Positions 36,132-46,638 of a DNA stretch of 64,000 bases are shown here, in pieces. The stretch covers positions 124,587,605 to 124,651,604 of the forward strand of contig CM035160.1 of the NCBI GenBank assembly GCA_020205615.1. Reading direction: 5' to 3'. The position numbers and the translations under genes were made by a program. Source of the DNA: Panax quinquefolius. Lineage: Eukaryota; Streptophyta; Magnoliopsida; Apiales; Araliaceae. The notes beneath the pieces are model-generated. The model saw only the letters and a list, made by a program, of their open reading frames with translations. It had not been told where the DNA came from and did not search any database. The stretch's first letter is position 1; each line of letters begins with the position of its first letter.

Positions 36132-39100
36132 GGGGTAATATTTATGGGATAGTTGTGAAAAGACTAAATTGCCCTTCAAATTATAGTGAAAATGACCAAA
36201 ATACCCTTAGTAGGTGCGAAATTACAAAAATACATTTTCATCTTTTCTTTTACTAAAAGATAAGACTAAATCTTGTTAGTCATCAAAGGAAAGATTTGAG
36301 CACATGTGATTTATTTTCAAAGATTTGGTAAGATTTAGTAAGGATAGGAAAGAGAAAGAGGCGATATTGCTAAGATTTTGCTAGGATATTATGTAGATAT
36401 ACATATGTTATATCTAAACATTTAGAGGACTATAAATAACACCTCCCTCACTACCTAGCAAAAGTTTAATTCATTCTATCTTCTAAAGTTTCCAAAAAAC
36501 TTAATAAAATAGAAAGAGAGAGGATAGTGATGGTTCGACAACCCCTTGAGGGAAGAAGGAAGAGAAGTTTCCATGCCTCCAAGCTCCATAATCACTCTTG
36601 GAAGGAGAGGAAGAAAAGTCATCAAAACAAAAGGTTTAAAAGTTTTCATATTTCAAAACTCTAGTTAGTTGATATGATTTACTGTGATGATTTTTGCCAA
36701 AATAAAGATCTATGTTTCTTTAACTCTAAAACCATAGATCTGCAAGTTCTAGTGTGTTTTATGAGTAGATCTAACCATTTTTCGTAGTGAAAAGCTTAAA
36801 CAAGGAAAGGAAAGAAAATAATTTTTCTAAAGTTTGAAAACTAGTAAACTGCTGACCTAAAAAGGAAAATTCGGATTAGCTAGGATATTCAGAAACTTCT
36901 GGGCTTTTGGTATGTTATATTACACTCAATAAGCTTTCCATAGACTCCGGAACGGACTAAATCCGACATCGGAGGAGAGAGTTATGACATTTCAAAGTAG
37001 TAGTGTCAAAACTGTCCAACAAGTGCGGTGCAGTCCACTTGAACGGAATTTCTGGGCTGATATGTTCGGAATCTGGAAAAACATCAGTAGGTAAGAGTTG
37101 TAGTCCCGGAAGTTAGCTTTGCGTGGGCTCAAGAATCGCCTAAAAATATTTTAAAACGAAAACGTTATGCCTGTTTTAACGAAAGAGGGTAAATCTGGGA
37201 AATAGATAAAAACTGTTGCGAGTGGACATTTTGGGGGTCTGTTTTAGGCTTCCTAAGAGGTTCGAAATTACTGGGTTATACTTTTTAAAAATACTTTGGT
37301 ATACCATGTATAACATATCCAAAGTTGGGAACTTTCTGATAAACGAGCAAGGCGTGAGAAAATCGCAAAATGGGCTACTCGCTAAGTATATTAAGAAGAT
37401 TGTTGAAGGCGGTAGAAATTGATGACGGCGCCTAAGTAACATCGGCGCTACCTTTCTTCGGTGGGTTCTTTGAAGCCATTTTTGAACCCCGTTTCGAATG
37501 GTTTCTGTTGTTAGTTTTTGCGGTTAGAAATTTTCTAAAAATACTATGACATGAGGTTTATAACATGCCCAAAATTTCACTCTTATATGATTCACGATTT
37601 GAGAATTAAAAATCTGCAAAGGAGCATGTCAGAACTTAAAAACGAGCGAATGCCGAGCGTCGGCTCGTCGAGCGACTCTGACGTTCGACGTTAGAATCGC
37701 GTTGCGTTTGAAATAATAAGTATTAATAAATCTAATAAAGTCATATACGGAATGAATTTGGCTATAAATGATATTTTACGCAATAAATAAACTTCTTTTC
37801 GTGCATAAATAAAGCAATAAAAATATGTAATAAATATAAATTATATATTTAAGTGAAATAAAATTACAATTGCCTATAAAATTATATTATGGTATAAGAA
37901 AATATTTTATGTTATTTTTAATGACTTTTTATATTTTGTAATGAGATTCATTAATAAATTAATATTAATGGTGATTAATTAATTAATTTATTTAATAAAT
38001 ATATTAAATAAATTATGGAAAATTAGAAATAATGCTTTGAAAATCATATAAAAATGATTTAAGGGTTAGAAAAATATTTTAAATATAACTTTCGATATTT
38101 TGTCATGAAAATATTAATATTTTAATATTAATATCAATTATCGGATAATGAATTTAGTCATTAAATATGATTTTAAAGTATTAATAACACTTTGTGTGAT
38201 ATTATAAATATATTATGTTATGATTTTTATTAATATTTGGTATTAAATAAATATTAATGATAAACAAATTATGTGGTATTTATATAAATACGATATTAGT
38301 GATTGAAAAATCATAATAAATGATAATAGTTATCTGAAAATTATTACAAGCCTATGATTAATGTTTTGACTGATAATAAATTATCTAAGATAATTGTTAA
38401 GTGTTCAGGCATAGTTTAATTAAACTTAGACTCGAGAAAATTAAAATTGTAATCACGGGATGTTAGAATTGTACCGAACTCAACTCGGACTGCAATAGTA
38501 TGACTTGAGGTTAGGTGTTATGTGTTGTATAGACTGATAGGGTTATATGTTATGTGTTTAGGTTATTTTTAAATACTGTGATGATATTATTCTAACTTTG
38601 AAATATATATTATTAATAATAGGTCTTCAGACAAAGCTAATTAAATTACATAGCGGTAATCAACGGTTCAGGTAAGTTTTACTTAACTCTACTAAGAGTT
38701 GTTTCATTCAGATATGCTTATGGATAATCATTGCTGATTGCCATTGTAGAATTGTACTATGTACATATTGCATGTATAAGTCAGGTATAAAAGGTTGATC
38801 ACCTTCATTACCATTCGGTTCAGATATATTTGTTCATGTTCAATACTTGTTCAGTCAAAAGTTTGATCCTGCTAGTTCACAATTATATTATTGAATTATA
38901 GCCAGCTTATTATTCAGATTCTTTCAATCATGATATATCACTAAATTATTGAACTTAAACTTGCTGGGCAATCTTATGCTCATCCTTGCTATATCATGAT
39001 AAACATTGCAGATAAGGCGAATGCGTTCGGATACAGGAAAAGGTTAATGCCAAGTTCAGCTTTGGATAAAATGTGCAGCAAATTTGTAATAGTATAGTTT

Positions 39101-39269
39101 GATAATAATGTTAGGTGTTAGATAGTTTATGAATTGTGTATAAGTTAAGGTTACTCGATTTTGGGGAATAATGTGTAAAGTGTATTATATAAATAATTTA
39201 TGTTTATATTTTCCGTAATAGTAATAGAATTATTGTACCAGATTCGTGGTGATTTGGGACCCGGATTTG
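36132..39269 (+). repeat. Second decayed LTR-like region
   Basis: The features are those of a plant chromovirus LTR rather than a gene: a TATA box ACTATAAATAACACC at 36429-36443, GC-richer transcribed-like sequence to about 37700 with a CGAGCGTCGGCTCGTCGAGCG segment (37654-37674), then AT-rich DNA. The end near 39000-39260 is cut by the next element. The open frames on both strands at 37176-37442 overlap each other and look random. Boundaries are not resolved. Confidence 0.45.
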
Positions 39270-40784
39270 GGGCTCTCAGAACGGCGCAACCATTTGTGGA
39301 CCCTATAACAGAATAACCGTCTGATGAAGAAAATGACAAATTTGAGTTTTTATAAATAACGGCGTAATCGTTACCGTTAACACTGTTGGAATACCCGGTG
39401 GGTAAAGTAAAGTAATACTCGTTGTTGCATAGTAGCATACGGTATTGCACAGTATTTTTGAATTATTGATTCTTACGTAAGAAGGCACTACTCAATAATT
39501 GTTACAGTAATTACTGTTCAATATTATATTTTATTGATTCAATAATTGCTACGTTGATATTTTATATTATTGTTGTGCAATAATTGTCATTGCACAGTAT
39601 CTCAATTATCAGATCAATAATTTTGTATATGAATAATATTATTAGAGAGCATTATTGGCAATGTCTAAGGAAGTTTTGTCTTGGAAAGGATTTTGATCAC
39701 CTAATTGCGCGCCAATAAGGAGAAATCCTTATCGGAAAGCCCCCTCTTTCCTGAGAACGACCTGATTGTCATAATTGTGATTCTGTAATATTATTTGTAA
39801 ATAATTAATTATTGGTTTATATGTTAAGGAAATATTTATTTTGTGTGGAGATAAATGAAGGAATTAATGCTGAGGTGTTTTATTAGAATTTTGTCGAAAA
39901 GAAGAAGAAAATATGGGATTTTTAGAAAAATCAGTTTATTACTTGATTTTGTAAAATCCACAACTCTTTGTGTATAATGAGTTAGGAGATGAGCCATATA
40001 TCAAAAGAAAGCCATGGAAGTAAGCTAATCGTAGAAATTTGAATTACCCAAAAATTCATTGTGGATTTTTCATGGTGACTGTTTGTAGAAAACTGGTCCG
40101 AAGGACTCATAATCCGAAAAATCAGTGTTCTTAAGATATATTGCGTGAATTATAATTTTTAATCCGACCGTTGGATCGTTGTGATTTTTGGATATGTTAT
40201 ATATATATATATATAATTTGAGTATATGTCCACAAATTTTGAACCGTTAAAAATTAACGTATGATTTGTTATGAATTTTAAGAGGTGACTGATTTAGAAA
40301 TTATGTTTATAAATGATTTTTGGTAGAAAATTCTAGAATGAGTGGGCCCCACCTTTGGTTGGTGAAGGTATGTGCTCAAATTTTATTTCAAAATTGGTGG
40401 GCTTGGATAGTAGTAGGTAAAGCCATCAGGTAGCAGGTTAGTCTGCTATGGCGTTCTAAGCATTTTCCTATAAATAGGGTGCTTAATTAGAATTGAAAAT
40501 CACACCAGAAACAAGTTTTCTCTCTCTATATTATCGAGCATATTTTATGAGTATTTAGATACTTTGTGAGTTTCTATTCAGTGCAAGTTTCCATTTGCGT
40601 CATATTCAATATTCCAGTCAGAAGTACTGCTCTTTTGAGGTAAGGGATATTGTCATTATTATAGTAAGGGATTGTAAGGGATAGTAAGGGATGTTATTTT
40701 TTTATAATGATGTTATTCTTTCAATATCATTATACTGAAATATTGGTATGAATTTTATTGTGGAATTTCTACCTTTTTCGTGTC

Positions 40785-40955
40785 AGGGTTACTATTCACG
40801 TATACGACACTATTCACGTATACGACACTATTCATGTATATGGCACTATTTACGTATATGACATTATTTACGTATACGGTACTATGTACGAATACGGAGT
40901 ACTATTTATGAGTTATTATTCACGAGTTACTATTCATGAGTTACTATTCACGACA
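40785..40955 (+). repeat. Tandem TACTATTCACGTATACGACAC array in the diverged LTR
   Basis: About eight units of 20-22 bp: first CGTATACG(A/G)CACTATT-type units, then the GAGTTACTATTCA(T/C)-type units common to the other LTRs. The CGTATACG form is itself palindromic and appears expanded only in this copy. Confidence 0.85.
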
Positions 40956-41305
40956 AAATTGGTTTCTTTTTCTAACCAAATTATTGTTGATTTATGAATA
41001 TTGCTCTTGAAATTAAATCCATGTTTTGATCATATTGTTTTTATTATCATATATAACATTTTTATAACCTTGGTGATGGAATTTCTCTTTGACTTGAGTG
41101 TAAAGATGGGTAGATTATTGGTATGATCGTGACTATGGGTTCTCTTTGGCCAGTAGTACAAAGTTGAATTGTTGACTGGTATGATCATGACCATTGAATT
41201 TATAATTAAATATCTTTAGCATAAGTGCAAAGGTGAATTGATCAACATGGTTATAATTATTGTTTATATAAATTCTGAAATGATTATATATTTTTTTGAG
41301 ATATT

Positions 41306-41497
41306 AATATCTTTGGCCTGTAGTGCAAAGATGATCTGTTGTTGAATATCTTTGGTCTATAGTGCAAAGATGATCTTTTGTTGAATATCTTTGGCATGTA
41401 GTGCAAAGATGATCTGTGGTTGAATATCTTTGGACAATAGTGCAAAGATGAACTATTGACGAATATCTTTGGCCCGTAGTGCAAAGATGAATTTATT
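41306..41497 (+). repeat. 39-bp tandem minisatellite, five units
   Basis: Units begin at 41306, 41345, 41384, 41423 and 41462, each AATATCTTTGG....TAGTGCAAAGATGA plus a variable 10-base tail. Two diverged units lie upstream (about 41139 and 41207). The unit length is divisible by three, so the minus-strand frame stays open. The younger LTRs have only about three units at uneven spacing. Confidence 0.92.
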
Positions 41498-42005
41498 AAG
41501 ATTATGAACAGGAACTGTGATTTGGTATAACCATGATCTGTGATGTTTCAGGTAAAGACAGGTGATGAAAATTATCTTCGTCCTGGATGAGAAGAGGAAT
41601 TTAGAACCACAATTATGATTATGAGTTATTCACATGATTGTGGACAGGAACTGTTGATTGATGTTACATGGATAAAATATTGTTGATTGACTTTTAACAT
41701 GGAGAAGATAATAGACTTTATGGTCTATTTGATTCTTCTAATGGATTGCTCGTTCCGCTGCAACTATGGTTGAAATTTTCTATCATATACCATATGTTCT
41801 AAATCTCTGATTTATTACTGATGAAGGCTATTGATAATTTATTTATCTTTAGCCATGATATTCTTTATTGGGCTAGTTGTGCTCACCCTTTTGCTTCACA
41901 ATTCCTTTCAGGTAATAAGAGTGTAGCTGGGTCGAGCGGGGGTGACAGGAGAATAAAACGGTGGTCTTTAGCTGTGGGGGTTCTCCCTAAACAGTATAAA
42001 AAAGT

Positions 42006-42455
42006 GTGTTGTATTTTATACATAATTTAGTAGTTATATTTGGTGCATCCAATAGGGTGAGGAGAACCCAACGTTGGAAGGGTGTTTTGCCACTATCATA
42101 CAAGATGTCTAACGACATGCGACTTCGTGTTATTATAAGACAGGGTTGTGAACATTCACTTGCTGAGTATATCTACGAGCACTACCTGTATAATCTTGGT
42201 GTTTGGTTGAAGTATAATTCTCAATTGGAGACGGTGGAGATAATGATATGTCAAGAGAAGACTCACCATTGGAAAGAATATGATAGTAATCTTCTCGTTT
42301 TTCTTTGGGGTCTATTGGGTCAACCAAGTATAATTCTGTGGACATATGATATCTATCATAAACTAGACGCATGGCCTCCTATGTATGAAGGTTTCCTTGA
42401 GCACTTTCCAAAGATTTTAATTTCTAAAATAGTTATTGACAATACCTTTATGTAA
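42006..42455 (+). CDS. Unrecognised 149-codon ORF inside the diverged LTR
   Basis: An open frame of 149 codons, or about 118 from the internal Met at about 42105 (MSNDMRLRVIIRQGC). Composition is protein-like rather than low-complexity: mixed charged, aromatic and hydrophobic residues, with words such as EHSLAEYIYEHYLYN, HHWKEYDSNLLVFLWGLLG and KLDAWPPMYEGFLEHF. No signal peptide, metal-binding or catalytic motif that I know is visible. It occupies a segment of about 450 bp that the A, B and C LTRs lack between the GGGCTAGTTG(A/T)GCTCACCC landmark and the LTR end. It could be a captured exon, a chance ORF or an LTR-specific insertion. Function unknown, and not necessarily expressed. Confidence 0.3.
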   Translation: MLYFIHNLVVIFGASNRVRRTQRWKGVLPLSYKMSNDMRLRVIIRQGCEHSLAEYIYEHYLYNLGVWLKYNSQLETVEIMICQEKTHHWKEYDSNLLVFLWGLLGQPSIILWTYDIYHKLDAWPPMYEGFLEHFPKILISKIVIDNTFM

Positions 42456-42651
42456 GGTGCCATTGTGACGTGCTATCCAAGGTTGGGACATGAGTCACCG
42501 TTGGTATATATTTGTATCGAAACTCACAACATATGTGTTGTTGTATTTTGCACGACATTTGTGATAATAAAGTTGTAGTTGTTTTCTGTACCATATTTTT
42601 GGCGACTCAGAATAGGTTGGATGGATTGGACCTATTTTGGGGGAGTCACAC

Positions 42652-42870
42652 TGATAGCATCTCCTAACGTGGTCATTGCAGTCAGCTTTGAGAGAGAGCC
42701 AATAATGTCCTATCCTGAGGACTTTCTTGACAAGGTGGGGGCCACAAAATCCACCATAGATTTCATCCATAAGCCTTTGAGCTTGATCTTTGTCTAAACA
42801 TCTGAGGAGACCTAGTACTGTATCTCTTTTGTAGAGCGCATCTCCACTCAGGTAGAATTTCATGCAAGTC
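42652..42870 (-). pseudogene. Tat-lineage element: integrase N-terminus, truncated
   Basis: The minus-strand frame reads KRDTVLGLLRCLDKDQAQRL, then MDEIYGGFCGPHLVKKVLR, YWLSLKADCNDHVRRCYQCD. This is the zinc-binding head of a Tat-type integrase; the first His of the HHCC set is Tyr (EIYGG for EIHxG), and a few residues after GPH are missing. At 42651 the frame runs into the adjacent LTR, so the catalytic core and the element's 3' LTR are gone. Confidence 0.8.
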
Positions 42871-43560
42871 GATGGATCCGCCTTTTCTCAATTCCAAGCT
42901 CTCGCCTCGGTGGTGTAGATCGATCTCGTAGGTATTCCTTGATATGTTGATACCAAGGATGCTGGATGGGAGGTAGCTCATCCGATACTTCTCCAATATA
43001 ATTCCCATAGGTTGGGGCCTTGTGCAGGGAAATTGTGACGCTTGGCAAGTGTCCTTTGTCTGATATGCGAATTAAGGAGGCCAAAGTTGCTAATACGTCT
43101 GCAAAGTCATTCCTATTACGAGGAACGTGTAGAAAGAAGATTTCTTCGAACTCCAAAACCATCTCAGAAACTTCTTGGATGGTAAGGCGTGAGATGTAGC
43201 TCTTTGGTTTGATAGATTTGATTGGATTGTTCGATTACCAACTCGAATCTCCAAAGAGCGATTAAATACCGATGCCCATTGAGCAGAAAGTTTTAGCCCC
43301 ATTAGATGACTTCATACTTTCAATTGTGTGTTGTTGGTGCCGATAAAACTATGCAATTTAACGGCGACGGGATACTGCTCCCCCGTAACAAATACTAGAA
43401 CTGCTCTAGCTCCAGCACCTTCCATATTAACAGGTCCATCGAAATACATCTTCCATGCTTGGCGTGTATCGTACTGATGGTGTTGCTGAACTGTCATTAC
43501 TCCCTCATCGGGGAAGTATGTCTCCAAGGGTTTGAAATCCCCTGAGGGTGCGGCGGCCAG
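42870..43560 (-). pseudogene. Tat-lineage element: second (archaeal-type) RNase H
   Basis: Frames 43312-43527, 43090-43302 and 42860-43162 are successive pieces of one domain: AWKMYFDGPVNMEGAGARAV and FVTGEQYPVAVKLHSFIGTN, then MGLKLSAQW, and finally FLHVPRNRNDFADVLATLAS, which holds the last catalytic Asp (N..ADVLA). The second RNase H after the normal one is the hallmark of the Tat clade (Ogre/Retand-like) of plant gypsy elements. Two frameshifts separate the pieces. Confidence 0.85.
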
Positions 43561-43850
43561 TTGATCCGCAATTCCATGACCTTTGATGGACTATTGAGTC
43601 ACGTAGACGATGTTAAATTGTTATAGGATCAACTGCCATCTGTACAGCCGATAATTTAACATGGGTTTATTGAACACGTACGTGAGAGGATCCACGCGGG
43701 ATATGAGATGTGTTGTGTGACCATAGAGGTAATGTTGTAACCTCATGGAAGCCCATGCTAAAGCACAACATGTCTTCTCGATCAGAGTGTACTTGTGTTC
43801 ACTGATGCTGAATCTTTTGCTGAGGTAATAGATAGCTCATTCTTGGCCTT
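43561..43850 (-). pseudogene. Tat-lineage element: first RNase H (degenerate)
   Basis: Read on the minus strand after the RT: YYLSKRFSISEHKYTLIEKT, CCALAWASMRLQHYLYGHTT, and further on VFNKPMLNYRLYRWQLIL, then stops, then KGHGIADQLAA. In Tat elements this first RNase H is commonly degenerate because the second carries the activity. In-frame stops near 43620 and 43590 remove it here. Confidence 0.8.
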
Positions 43851-44505
43851 TATGGTCTTTCTGTCCCAGCATGCAGCCCATGGCATTGTCACTTATGGAC
43901 ATGTACATGAACAGGGGAACACCATCCCTGGGTGGTACCAAAATGGGAGCTTTAACTAGCTGTTCTTTAATTGTAAGGAAGGTATTCTGGCACTCATCAT
44001 TCCATTTCATGGAGGAGTTCTTCTTTAATAGCTTGAAGATTGGCTCACAGGTTGCTGTGAGTTGAGAGATAAACCTGCTAATGAAGTTGATTCTTCCCAA
44101 AAATCCCCGTATTTCCTTCTCTGTCTGAGGAATGGGCATTTCCGTGATGACTTGGATTTTGGTAGGATCTAGCTCAATCCCTTTGTGGCTGATTAGAAAT
44201 CTTAGCAACTTGCCTGATTTAACGCCAAAGGCGCATTTGGCTGGATTCAACTTCAAGTTGTACTTACGCAACCTGTTGAATAGCTTTCTAAGATGGTCTA
44301 AGTGGTCTTCATGCTTCCGGTATTTGACAATGATTTCATCCACGTAGATCTCGATCTCTTTGTGCATTAAGTCGTGGAAGAGAGCTATCATAGCTCGCTG
44401 ATAGGTGGCTCCAACATTAATGAGGCTGAATGACAACCGTCTATAACAAAAGATTCCCCAAGGCGTGATGAAAATAGTTTTCTCACGATCTTCCTCAGCA
44501 ACCAT
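43837..44505 (-). CDS. Tat-lineage reverse transcriptase, 222-codon open segment with altered active site
   Basis: The open segment starts with AEEDREKTIFITPWGIFCYR and FSLINVGATYQRAM, then the catalytic strand EIYVDEIIVKYRKHEDHLDH, FNRLRKYNLKLNPAKCAFGV and FLGRINFISRFISQLTATCE; the end runs into the RNase H linker. The family active site is YVDD; here it is YVDE, a change at the second catalytic aspartate. The upstream fingers continue to about 44770 beyond an in-frame TAA at 44509-44511, which sits where relatives have Gln (GYHQI). The true domain start is therefore upstream of the first Met of this frame. Not expected to be active. Confidence 0.88.
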   Translation of the reverse strand: MVAEEDREKTIFITPWGIFCYRRLSFSLINVGATYQRAMIALFHDLMHKEIEIYVDEIIVKYRKHEDHLDHLRKLFNRLRKYNLKLNPAKCAFGVKSGKLLRFLISHKGIELDPTKIQVITEMPIPQTEKEIRGFLGRINFISRFISQLTATCEPIFKLLKKNSSMKWNDECQNTFLTIKEQLVKAPILVPPRDGVPLFMYMSISDNAMGCMLGQKDHKGQE

Positions 44506-44769
44506 GATTTAATGGTACCCCGCAAAGCAATCAACAAAGGAGTACATGCAGTATTGAGTAGTATTGTCAATGAGAATGTGGATAAAGGGTACGGGAAAGC
44601 TATCTTAAAGGCAAGCTTTGTTCAAGTCCCGATAATCCACACAGACTCGCACCTTTCCTCTAGGTTTAGGCACGGGAACAATGTTGGATATCCACTCAGG
44701 ATATGTGGACACCAGGATAACGCAAGATTGAAATTGTTTCATAATTTCTTCCTTTACCTTTAAACTCCA

Positions 44770-45754
44770 CTTAGGTTTCAATCACCTGAGATTTTGTTTG
44801 ACTGGCTTGAATCCCTCTTTAATGGGAAGGCAATGAAGTACAATGTCAGTGGACAAACCCACCATGTCTTAATGAGACCATGCAAACACATCCTGAAATT
44901 GGTTTAGTAGCGTAACCATGTCATTCCGCTGGTTTGGGGTAAGGTCTGAACCAATCTGGATTAACTTAAGGCTTTCTAAGGTTCCGAGATTGAATGATTT
45001 GACCTATTCTTGAATTTCTGGGGGCACCTCAATGTCCTCACGTATTTCCATCAAGGCTAAATTCATCTTTACATCAAAGTTACAATCTTTGTGGAGAAGA
45101 GGCACCATATCAGTAAGTACAGGCACATCTAAATTCAGGGTCCTAAAACAAAATATGTTTTCACTTAGTATATATGAAAAGGTTTGATCATACAAAGTGT
45201 TAGCATGTACTGGCAAAATGATCGCTAATATCATGCATGTAAAAATAAGCGATTATGATATCTACAGGCGTAAATAGTTTTTACTTGCTTTACCCTTGTC
45301 GACCAATGCAAGGAGTGCTGTTCCAATTGGCAAGGGAAAAGTCCGAGTGGACTGCAGTGATGGAGGGATTGTCATCATCCTCCCTATCCCAAATGATGGC
45401 CATTATGTTCGAGCAATCATAGTCTGGGGTGTATCTGTTTATATGTTCGTCATGAACAATGATGCGCATGCCTAACATCATTCGGATGACGTCTTGTTTA
45501 ATTCTTTATTTCTCTTTCTCCACGACGGGATCTGTAACAAAGAATTCTTTCGCCTTCACCGGTACAGGCTTGGGAAATAACATAGCCATCACGTTTGCTG
45601 GCACCTTTACACGAGGTTGTGCGAACTCAGCAGTTGTAAGTGTGAACGAACGTCGTGTAACTAAAGCTGAAGGAATCTGAGGATGTTTATGTGGATTCCT
45701 GTTACTAGAACTGGCAGAATAGCCTAGCCCAGCTGTCCCAGTTTGACTGATAAC
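44770..45754 (-). pseudogene. Tat-lineage element: protease-RT spacer, with RT start
   Basis: Minus-strand frames 45290-45481 (MLGMRIIVHDEHINRYTPDY and WDREDDDNPSITAV) and 45004-45234 (MVPLLHKDCNFDVKMNLALM and EIREDIEVPPEIQE) look like the variable spacer that Tat elements have between protease and RT. Words typical of the RT start lie near 44640-44800. Two or more frame breaks occur. I see no separate gene. Confidence 0.55.
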
Positions 45755-46638
45755 CTAGATGGGGTACTTGATACCCTGATGATCTTTACCCAGCCCTTGT
45801 TCTGGCTGATGACCCAAGGATATCATTTCTTGAGTGGCTACCATCAGTTCGGCAGAAATCATGGGTGTGGGAGGTGGCGTTCCAATAGCATGGTACTGAG
45901 TGTTGCTCACCTCCAAGGTGTGAAAACTGACCGGCTCAACATCCAAATTGACGTTGATGTATGGTATGTCACTTTGTGGAGGACACTCCGGCTCAGCGTT
46001 GACTATGACTAGGCTATCCTTGATAATGTATTTTAACTGTTGATGAAAGGTGGAGGGGACTGCCCCTACCATATGAATCCATGGTCGTCCCAAGAGCATG
46101 TTGTATCCCGAATCTGTCTTGAGTACATGGAAAGATACGCAGAATGTATGGGGACCAATTTTGATTGGCAGTTCAATTACTCCGACCGAATTTCGGCGGG
46201 CTCCATCAAAAGCTTTGATGACCGTATGGCTGCTTCGGATTTGGTTGAGATTGATATTCATCTTCACCAAGGTAGCATGTGGACATATATTTAGAGATGA
46301 GCCTCCATCTATTAAGACTCCAACTATCATGTATCCGGAGGACAAAACCGTAATGTGCAACGACTTGCAATAACCGGTCCCTTCAGGCGGGATGTCATCA
46401 TCAGTGAATGATATCATATTGTTGTTGAAAATATGATCAACCAAATGTTGAAATTTTTTCGCATCCACTGATTTTGGTAGATAGGCTTCTTCTAAAACCT
46501 CCAGCAAGATCGTCCGGTGATCCTCGGAAGTTAGGACCAAGTCCAAAATTAAGATTTGGTGTGGAACTTCTTTTAAGCTTAAAACCACCTTGGCTTCGTT
46601 ATGACCCATAGTGCGGAGGAATTTTTCAATCTTCTCTA
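45755..46638 (-). CDS. Tat-lineage protease and flanking gag-pol segment with G-patch-like end
   Basis: A long intact frame whose first residues (46639-46708) are copia LTR sequence. True Tat sequence starts at 46638 with the KIEKFLRTMGHNEAKV word. The aspartic-protease active site is VLIDGGSSLNICP near 46273-46235, with DGG in place of DTG, usual in Tat proteases, followed by GRPWIHMVGAVPSTFHQ (the second conserved strand). The C-terminus carries GHQPEQGLGKDHQGI, a G-patch-like motif common after the protease in Tat elements. The gene is severed from its gag upstream by the copia insertion. Confidence 0.85.
46634..46638. repeat. Target-site duplication of the copia element, left copy (CTCTA)
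   Basis: CTCTA at 46634-46638 and 55670-55674 flanks the copia LTR ends TG and CA. Confidence 0.93.

Larger units (their letters stand above)
39270..42651 (+). repeat. Diverged relative of the A/B/C LTR (solo or truncated)
   Basis: Landmarks of the family LTR occur in order: GGACCCTATAAC and GATGAAGAAAATGACAAA (39298-39340); CTTACGTAAGAAGGCACTACTCAATAA (39472-39500); the conserved GCATTATTGGCAATGTCTA block (39649); TATA box TATAAATAGGG (40469-40479); the TACTATTCACG block (40785-40955); the ATATCTTTGG block (41306-41497); and the 3' end ACTCAGAATAGG...GGGGGAGTCACA. The left end is not resolved. It abuts truncated Tat sequence at 42652 with no internal region of its own. Confidence 0.75.

Noticed and set aside
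37176..37442. Overlapping 88- and 68-codon frames on opposite strands
   Set aside because: No recognisable domain; in an LTR-like region; mutual overlap suggests chance.
41306..41497. CRISPR-like regular repeats
   Set aside because: Units of 39 bp are contiguous with only a 10-base variable tail, in a plant LTR; no cas genes and no spacer-like segments of constant length.
46040..46373. Plus-strand frames of 84-91 codons in the Tat protease
   Set aside because: Antisense shadows of the intact minus-strand protease frame.
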